A DNA stretch of 64,000 bases from contig JAQFVV010012402.1 in assembly GCA_028023455.1 (NCBI GenBank), positions 12,508,292 through 12,572,291 of the forward strand. Direction: 5' to 3'. This DNA comes from Epiperipatus broadwayi (lineage: Eukaryota; Onychophora; Udeonychophora; Euonychophora; Peripatidae). Within the stretch, counting starts at the first letter, position 1. Every line of letters starts with the position of its first letter. The translations under genes were made by a program, and so were the position numbers. Of this stretch, positions 57,551 to 64,000 are shown in pieces. The notes under the pieces were generated by a model. It saw only the letters and a program-made list of their open reading frames with translations, did no database searches and was not told the DNA's origin.

Positions 57551-59041
57551 ATATATACACACACAAAGAAAAATATTACTATAAAGACTATAAAATGATT
57601 ACTTTTTTATATATATGCATATGCAAAAAGCTTTAATAAAGAATTAGAGAAAGTAAAAAAGATATGAACTTTTGATTATGATATCTGGCTTGATAAGTTT
57701 ATGCAAGAGGAAATCTACAAAAAAAGAATATTTATTTTATTTATCTTTTATTGCATTAAAAAATATTTCATTATTTATTAATCTCTTTGTCATTTTATAT
57801 ACATTCTGAAACAAGAATATCTATTTTTTTTTGTATAAAATATGCTAACAAGAAAATATAAGCCATACATATGATTCTGAAAAAGAAAGAGTTCCCCCTC
57901 CTCAACTCTGAGAACATGCACACCCATGAGTGAAGTATCTGGATGTCTGGATGTTATGGTGATAGAAACGATAAATAATGCTGCCTAGTGTTTCAATAAA
58001 TAAAAACACAAAACAAATAAAATAAATAAAGCAATTCTGATGGTAAAGATCATCATCTGAATTAATTATATTTTATTCATAGGATTTACAAATAAATGTT
58101 TCTATATTTGTCATATATTATTGGTGAGGATTTAAACCTGACATAATAAAAGTAATACCATTATGCATTATACCAATAAGGAAATGATATCATAAGTACT
58201 GATATAATTGGCTGGGCACTTATTAGTACTGTCAAGTAATTGTTTGTACCCTGGTTACAATTACAATTAAGATATCAATTTCTCAAACTTTAATTGACAT
58301 TTTATCTTTTTTATTCTCTTGGAGTTACAATGATCCTAATAGTTTGAGAATAGCTCCTGATCATATATATATAGATGTGTGTATACTGTGCATATTATAT
58401 ATGCCCAGCAAACAAAAATTAAATATTTAAAGCATTTTATTTTTTATTAATTTCTGACTATTATTTTTTTATATTTTCCTTAATATTTTTTTCCGAATCA
58501 TAGATAATTGAAATCACAAATATTGAAATTGGTGATAACAAAAGTAGAGAAGTCATTTTTCTCATTTAACACTTTCTCCTTTATAATTAATTTTATTTTG
58601 GGATGGACTTAACAAAATCTAAAAGATTCTAATAAAAAAAAAATACAATTAAGAATGAATCAAATGCAGGATAGTGACATTTTGCAACATTCTTTAAAGT
58701 GTTTTTGTATTTAAAAAAAAGGCAGTTAAGTGCATTCAAAATGCTATTTCAGTCTACCATGTAGCAACTCAGCACTGTTTTTTTTTCTCTTTATGTAGAA
58801 AAATCCTGTATCTTATATTTTGTATTTCTTCCTTTGTTGCATGTATCTTTTCAATAAAAATCTTTTTCATATTTTGCCGAAAAACCATTTGCCATTCTTT
58901 ACAATGCCTAGATATTTTATACAATGTTTGGGGAAAGTAAGTAAAAAATTAAAATAAAAATTCATACTTTGCCCCAAAACATCACACATTGTATAGAATG
59001 CTGACATTCTACACAAAACTAGCTTTTTACAATTTGTGGTA
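57551..59041. other. mostly unassigned sequence with one repeat
   Basis: AT-rich. Besides the repeat at 58110-58370, I see a short inverted motif near 58880-59010. The frame 58867-59121 (minus) has no signature and overlaps the palindrome that follows. Confidence 0.5.
58110..58370. repeat. SINE-like repeat, related to 51700-52010
   Basis: On the minus strand TTGGTATAATGC (about 58165) and GGTTTAAATCC (about 58130) have A-box and B-box form with normal spacing. 58262-58370 (ATCAATTTCTCAAACTTTAA, CCTAATAGTTTGAGAATAG) is a direct repeat of 51893-52005. The two halves may be separate elements. Confidence 0.5.
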
Positions 59042-59471
59042 ACATATATATGTAATCTTATAACTGAATATTTATAAATACAGTAATTAGATATATGTAT
59101 AACTTTAAAAATTTTATCCACTTAGGAGCACTTTCGACTATTCTCATAATCTTTGTCAACTAGCACTTTGAAAGGCTAACTTTCCCACAATTCCATGATC
59201 TTAACATTTGCTACCTGTCTGTTAATTAAGACTTGTTTGTATTTGTAAGAAAGCTGTGCTAATATACAAATACAAACAAGACTTAATTAACAGACAGGCA
59301 GCAAACGTTAAGATCACAGAATTGTGGGAAGGTTAGCCTTTCAAAGTGTTAGTTGTCAAAAGACTACGAGGATAGTCGAAAGCGCTCCTAAGTGGATAAA
59401 ATTTTTAAAGTTATATTTTACTTATGTCTAATTACTGTATTTATAAACATTCAATTACAAGATTACATATA
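59042..59471. mobile_element. near-perfect palindrome, arms of about 205 bp
   Basis: The left arm from TGTAATCTTATAACTGAATA (59050) to GACTTGTTTGTATTTGTA (about 59248) is the reverse complement of about 59264-59465, with roughly 90% identity. The loop is only about 15-20 bases (GAAAGCTGTGC...). The arms include TTTTATCCACTTAGGAGC, CTTTGAAAGGCTAAC and GTCTGTTAATTAAG. There is no coding frame and the termini are TA-rich (ATATATGTAAT). A TA-type target duplication is possible but cannot be resolved in the AT background. Confidence 0.92.
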
Positions 59472-59474
59472 TTG

Positions 59475-61250
59475 ATTTGAAGAAATACAGACATTGAATT
59501 ATAATATTATTACACACACACACACATATATATATACACATTATGTGCATATAATTGTTAAAATAGAAAAAGACAGTTAATAAAGAATTAAATTACACTA
59601 ATCCATCAAATCCTAAAACCTTATTAACCCCAAGTATTTACAATTCATATTGTATGAGAAGTCATCTGTATAAATGAGTGGTAGATTATAAATGAAAAAA
59701 AGATAATTATCAGAGGACATCTAGCTCAATAAATGAAACATATGGAAGCCAAATATTTTTATTGACTGATACTTATTAAATGCATCAGTAAATTTGTTTT
59801 ATTCTTGAAAATGTTTATTGACATAAGATAGCTCTTGTTAATATATTTGATAACTGCATAATCTAAACTGTAAAATGCAATTTGCATGAAATATGTATAT
59901 AAAATGTCTTGATATCAGCAATGTTCTCATGTTCAACACAAATATAAAAAGTTTACTTAAACACACTATATCCAAAAAGTCAAAAAAAGGGAAATTAATC
60001 AATTAAAGTTCAATAATTAATTAGTATATTACATTCAGTTATAGATTTAAGTGAAACATGTTAAACCAAATAAATGAATTACTCAGAAATCAATTAATAA
60101 TAATAATGAAAAGGTTTTATAGGACAGAAACCATGATATATGTTTCTTAATATAAAGTTATTAGTTATATTCAATGGCCACAATTAATCCCAGTAAAGTG
60201 TGCAAATATTTAAATTTCTTTTCATTCTTGTTTGTTTATCAGTTATTTATTAGTTTATCTAATTATTAATAAAATTATTTGTGTTTATTTAGTTCACTTC
60301 TGTGTCATTCCATAAATAATTAGTTAAAATGGCTCTCCAAATATTTAATAAAGTAATGCATTATTAAAAAAAATTCCATGCTTGACAATGATTGCCTTGG
60401 GTTAATTAAATTGGCTATGGTAGCAGTATGACATCTTCAGGTGAAAGAGAAAAATGGATTAAACATGTGTCAATAAAATATGCTATTTAGAAAAGATCAG
60501 ATATATTTTACTTATTTAATAATTATCTATGATAAAATGTTTATATTAAATACATAGCTAATCTAAACACTTATATGTAAACATTTAAATTTTGTCTACG
60601 TGGTATATTTACTTGTCAAAAAGATTTTTTAGAATGTATCTCTTAATTCAGAATACCAGCAATCTGATGACCAGTATGAGATCATTCTTATATGAATATT
60701 GAAACAGTAAGATTCGTATTCGAATCTTAAGTTTCACCTTTTTCTGTCTCTCTCACTGACCGGTCTATCCCGCCCAAATTTAAACTTTTTGGTATCGAAT
60801 TGTGTGTGTAGCAATATTAAAAATGTATAAATATATGTAGAATTCAGCATAAACACGCACATTTCGATCTCAAATTAAAGGCAATAAATAGGGATAAAAT
60901 AATATAATTTAGATTTCTTTTAGTTATATGATTTTGTATAATTTTAATCATTTATTTTGGATTATAAAGTTCATATTTATTGCTTTGTTTAAATTTCGTT
61001 TAATAATAATTCTAAAAAAATCTGATGTAATATTTAATTAAAAGTTAAAATAATCTCATGTTCCCTTTTTGTCTTTGAAATTTAAAATCATCGGTCAGTG
61101 ATAGATAATAGTTTAATTAAAGAAAAATTCCCCAAAATGTAATTAGTAAATGTAAAATGTAAACAATAGAACGGCAGTTTTCTTTATAATTAAAACCAAC
61201 AAAAGGCATTGATTATCCTCAGGGCAGATTAAGTAGAACCTAATAATACC
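59475..61250. other. AT-rich sequence with a CA/TA microsatellite
   Basis: A (CA)n(TA)n run at 59511-59535. The rest is unassigned. A short GC-richer bit at 60740-60780 (CTCACTGACCGGTCTATCCC) could not be assigned. Confidence 0.5.
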
Positions 61251-61254
61251 TTAA

Positions 61255-61620
61255 CAAAAATGTGAGAGATCAAGATAAGAAAAGAGGCCATCTTAGACTT
61301 GCTGGAGACATTCACTTAAACTGTAGCTTTGCTCTCGATCACCGAGAGTCTCCAAAAATATAAAAATAATTTGTTCCTGCCAAGGTATGACCAAGTAAAG
61401 CACCTAGATTATTCTCCATCGGGAGATGGCCTATCGGATGCCGAACTTTCCATTGCCCATCATAAATTCACCATGAAGATCTGCTGCCTGAAATAAATGA
61501 AAAAGCTGCTGCTGTTGTGAAAGTAAATGAAATATCTAAATACAAGAAAGAATTGCCACTCGTGAACTTTTTGCTGCTAAACTAATGGATTCAGAAAACT
61601 TCTTATAAAACAGGTACCTG
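61255..61620 (+). pseudogene. coding-like relic in three frames, family uncertain
   Basis: Plus strand segments: about 61262-61360 reads VRDQDKKRGHLRLAGDIHLN. 61371-61490 reads FLPRYDQVKHLDYSPSGDGL followed by SDAELSIAHHKF. Next, in another frame, EDLLPEINEKAAAVVKVNEI, and then IQERIATRELFAAKLMDSEN with a stop. Each piece has balanced composition and uses codons unlike the surrounding intron, but frameshifts separate them. RDxDKxxGxL and DYSPSGDGLSDAE have EF-hand-like spacing, which would suit a calumenin/reticulocalbin-type protein; this is a weak guess. A dead retrocopy is the simplest reading. Confidence 0.35.
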
Positions 61621-62211
61621 TCGTGTTCAAACTATAGAGTACTCTAATAACATGCTATAGCTCTTCTTCATATTACTTATCTAAATTATAAAATGTAAAA
61701 ACTATAATTTGTATAACTAAAATTGAATAATTAATGTAATGTATAAATGTCTCTAATAATCTAGCTTACCTCACTCTATCTTTCTTGGGTGCGTATTTCT
61801 ATAATCTACATTTTTATCTATAGTTATTATTTAATTATTGCATGCTCATAATTGTCTCAATTTTCAAAGTTTAAATCTATGATCGCTTAAAACAATGAAT
61901 GCGTGTCAAATTTTCATTAATATTTACTTTCCTAAATAACTTAACTTTCATAAAAATCGACACGCATTCAGTGCATCATTTATTATAATGCAGGGTCTAC
62001 TACTTCGCAAATGGCTGGCATATTAGTTGTAATAACTCCCAGTTTATATAGGTTTTGTATTTATTAAATCTTAATGAATAATTCTAGAAAATTACATTTC
62101 TTTGAGAGTCACCAACATTCTTTAGTAAATGTTGATAATGTAGGGCCGAGTTAGAAATCTATTTAAATCTCATCATAATCGTTTATACATTATACATGTG
62201 TTACATTTTAG

Positions 62212-62430
62212 AGACGCGATGACCCATTCCGCCGTGAAATTTCCAGATTCTTCAGGGTTGAAATTAACACCAGTCGTCCTACACAAGCGGGCATAATGGG
62301 TGCTCCCGTAGGACTTGACAACGTCATGCAGCCAGCCGGCAAACTGCGACACGGATCGCTTGTCCCTGGTTATGCTTATGCGACACCTTACTTTGTCGCG
62401 CCGATGGCAGAGACCAGCCCGTTCTTATAA
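62212..62430 (+). CDS. probable 3'-terminal exon of an unidentified gene
   Basis: After an acceptor (TGTTACATTTTAG) a frame of 72 codons runs to TAA at 62428-62430. It starts RRDDPFRREISRFFRVEINT and ends YFVAPMAETSPFL. The segment is about 50% GC inside DNA of under 30% GC, with third positions varied as in real coding sequence. AATAAA follows at 62564 and several more times, fitting a 3' UTR. I do not recognise the family; the C-terminus is Pro/Ala/Gly-rich with no known motif. It lies inside the presumed XPO5 5' intron on the opposite strand, so it would be a nested or overlapping gene, or a retained pseudogene exon. Confidence 0.55.
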   Translation, partial: RRDDPFRREISRFFRVEINTSRPTQAGIMGAPVGLDNVMQPAGKLRHGSLVPGYAYATPYFVAPMAETSPFL

Positions 62431-62740
62431 ACTCATTCACGGCATTGCAGTTTCGATATACTGCCATTCCATATCACCTTTCTAAAGCGTACGTGTTCCT
62501 TTACTTAGTTTTATTATTCTATATATCACTCCGCCTCTGCATTATCTTCATAATTCACTCTCAAATAAATATTTGCCCTTAGTCATAAAATAAATATTTT
62601 AATTAAATAAATATATGTCCGCCGCTACTCTTAAATCTTACTTTAGACTCTTGCATTGCAAAGGTATAAACCCCTCCAGGCATGCATTAGAAATACTTAC
62701 TCGAGAATTTTAGGTAGCTAGATTACGCCTTCAAATAAGT

Positions 62741-62980
62741 GAATTCCCTTTGTAAACATTACAGTATCGGAAATACCGTTACTGAGGTCCTCAAGATAAA
62801 ATAAGGTCGAAACAAATAAATGTATTCCTTTTGTAAACATTACAGTATCGGAAATACCGCTACTGAAGTCCTCAATATAAAATAATGTCTAAATAAATAA
62901 ATGTATTCTTTAAAATATAATAGTATTGCAAATCCCGCTAATGAAGCTTTGAATCCATAAAATATTATTAGTAAATGATT
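62741..62980. repeat. three imperfect tandem repeats of about 81 bp
   Basis: TGTAAACATTACAGTATCGG starts at 62751 and 62832 and continues AAATACCG(T/C)TACTGA.GTCCTCAA.ATAAAATAA. A third, more diverged unit (TATAATAGTATTGCAAATCCC) follows about 82 bp later. Each unit contains AATAAA, so the array would give several poly(A) signals if it is part of the 3' UTR of the preceding exon. Confidence 0.85.
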
Positions 62981-63099
62981 TTATTAAAATGTGTGAATAA
63001 ATAATTTTAAACTATACGAATGCAGTTACGTTTCATTTGTTCGATACCCATTCTGTATAATATTTCCTCGATTATGTAAATATGAATGTTTAATTAATA

Positions 63100-63345
63100 T
63101 TAGTTTGATTATTGGCTAACTCGAGAATAAAATCATGAATCTCTTGCATATCCCTGACTACCGTGCCTAAGGAAATATTGACTAATGTCGCATCAGATGC
63201 GTTGTTTCATGGAACCAATAAACTATGTTCGAACTCAGTAACACGGGTGGCTTCGCTACCTCGATGGGGCTGCTGTTCTGTGTGGTGGTCGAATTCTGCA
63301 CTATGTTTACGAGTCACACGTTTTCTGACTGTTACAATATGGTCT
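63100..63345 (+). repeat. GC-richer block resembling the R-U5 end of an LTR
   Basis: AATAAACTATGTTCGAACTC at 63220 is followed by a GC-rich stretch (GGTGGCTTCGCTACCTCGAT) and ends GACTGTTACA at about 63339. An AATAAA followed 100-120 bases later by a TTACA end is typical of LTR R-U5 regions. No partner copy lies in the window, and the sequence after it does not show an evident primer-binding site. Short frames on either strand here lack signatures. Confidence 0.3.
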
Positions 63346-63634
63346 AACCATTCATATATATATATAAAGTTGAAAGAAAAGGTAGAAATAAACACAAACA
63401 AAAAATTTTTTGTAGATATTTTCTATATTACACTGGAATAACAGTTAAGGATTAAATAATTTTGAATTATAAATTAAACATTTTAAAAAGATCTAATTAA
63501 TATTTTATCAATTCTGATTTTGAAATTAAAACAAATATGTTTTTGTGTTAAAGTAGATACACTGGTAATTATAAAATTCCACTACCTGTTTTGATTAAAG
63601 AAATTTTTTTTGAAATTAAAGCTTAGATAATCTA

Positions 63635-64000
63635 TTTTGTGTCCTATTTATTAATATTTTTTTTCAGGATTTGTGCACTCGCAGTTTTTACTTATTAATT
63701 TTGTAGTGATATTTATCTTACATTTTCATATTTTGCGTCCAATTTTAGTTAATTATTCATGAAGTATATATTACTTTTAACCTTTTTTTGCCGCATATCA
63801 CTATTTTGTGTCCTATTTATTAATATTTTTTTTCAGGATTTGTGGACTCGCAGTTTTTACTTATTAATTTTGTAGTGATATTTATCTTACATTTTCATAT
63901 TTTGCGTCCAATTTTAGTTAATTATTCATGAAGTATATATTACTTTTAACCTTTTTTTGCCGCATATCACTATTTTGTGTCCTATTTATTAATATTTTTT
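63635..64000. repeat. satellite DNA with 169-bp monomer
   Basis: TTTTGTGTCCTATTTATTAA starts at 63635, 63804 and 63973. The first two full units differ at a single base that I can see (GTGCACTCG versus GTGGACTCG), and the third runs off the window. The monomer is AT-rich with a small GC word (GGACTCGCAG). Inside it TTTTGCGTCCAATTTTAGTT resembles its own start, hinting at an older subrepeat. Confidence 0.95.

Noticed and set aside
58790-58810. Possible upstream XPO5 exon near 58770-58785 (CAG/TGCTGAGTTGCTACATG/GTAGAC)
   Set aside because: Only 17 nt, with an A-rich rather than pyrimidine-rich acceptor, and no alignment.
62741-62980. CRISPR-like array
   Set aside because: The repeats are contiguous and imperfect with no unique spacers, and the DNA is clearly animal.
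63163-63441. Plus- and minus-strand frames of 92 and 64 codons
   Set aside because: They overlap each other in a GC-richer block without motifs; an LTR remnant explains the composition better.

Overview
The window is AT-rich eukaryotic DNA (well over 70% A+T by eye) with spliceosomal introns and many mobile elements. The spliced host gene and the mix of RTE-type LINEs, a Penelope-like element, Ty3/gypsy elements, tRNA-derived SINEs and foldback elements point to an invertebrate animal. The gag fold of the LTR element resembles arthropod gags, but I cannot name a species.

The main host gene is read on the minus strand. Five short exons (51247-51293, 32781-32872, 26384-26517, 24742-24770, 4606-4675) join with every splice phase matching into one 124-residue C-terminal segment that I recognise as Exportin-5 (XPO5), the Ran-GTP-dependent exporter of pre-miRNA hairpins. 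The gene continues beyond both ends: about two dozen upstream exons should lie to the right, and the last exons to the left. It covers at least 46.7 kb here, and almost everything else in the window is intron. The introns are about 20.1, 1.6, 6.3 and 18.4 kb and have filled with repeats.

Layout: 1-4320, a decayed Ty3/gypsy element with a nested SINE. 4606-4675, XPO5 exon. 4975-5580, a purine-only tract. 5.6-11.4 kb, featureless AT-rich intron. 11.4-17.6 kb, a nest of foldback arms, an RTE copy, a second LINE family, a SINE and a doubtful coding relic. 18.8-20.3 kb, an LTR-like region. 22.5-24.3 kb, a TA-flanked TIR transposon containing two further hairpins. 24.7-26.5 kb, two XPO5 exons. 29.2-29.9 kb, a LINE endonuclease relic. 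31.9-32.2 kb, a foldback. 32.8 kb, XPO5 exon. 33.8-40.4 kb, a young 6.6 kb LTR retrotransposon with 1.8 kb LTRs that carries gag but no recognisable pol. 41.0-41.8 kb, a foldback. 43.6-44.4 kb, a LINE fragment. 44.8-47.7 kb, the longest RTE copy. 49.1-50.6 kb, a long foldback with attached body. 51.25 kb, XPO5 exon. 52-55.7 kb, LINE and RTE fragments. 56.15-57.55 kb, a SINE abutting a Penelope-like RT/GIY-YIG element. 59.04-59.47 kb, a near-perfect palindrome. 61.3-62.4 kb, two coding-like segments on the plus strand, one of which looks like a 3' terminal exon. 62.7-63.0 kb, tandem repeats. 63.6-64.0 kb, the start of a 169-bp satellite that runs off the window.

The strongest candidates for something unusual are the gag-only LTR element with a long coiled-coil extension and one in-frame UGA, the series of hairpin-forming elements inside introns of the hairpin-RNA exporter gene, the Penelope/SINE junction, and the isolated GC-rich terminal exon at 62.2 kb. 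No CRISPR, operon or prokaryotic feature is present. I saw no convincing free-standing tRNA or rRNA gene.
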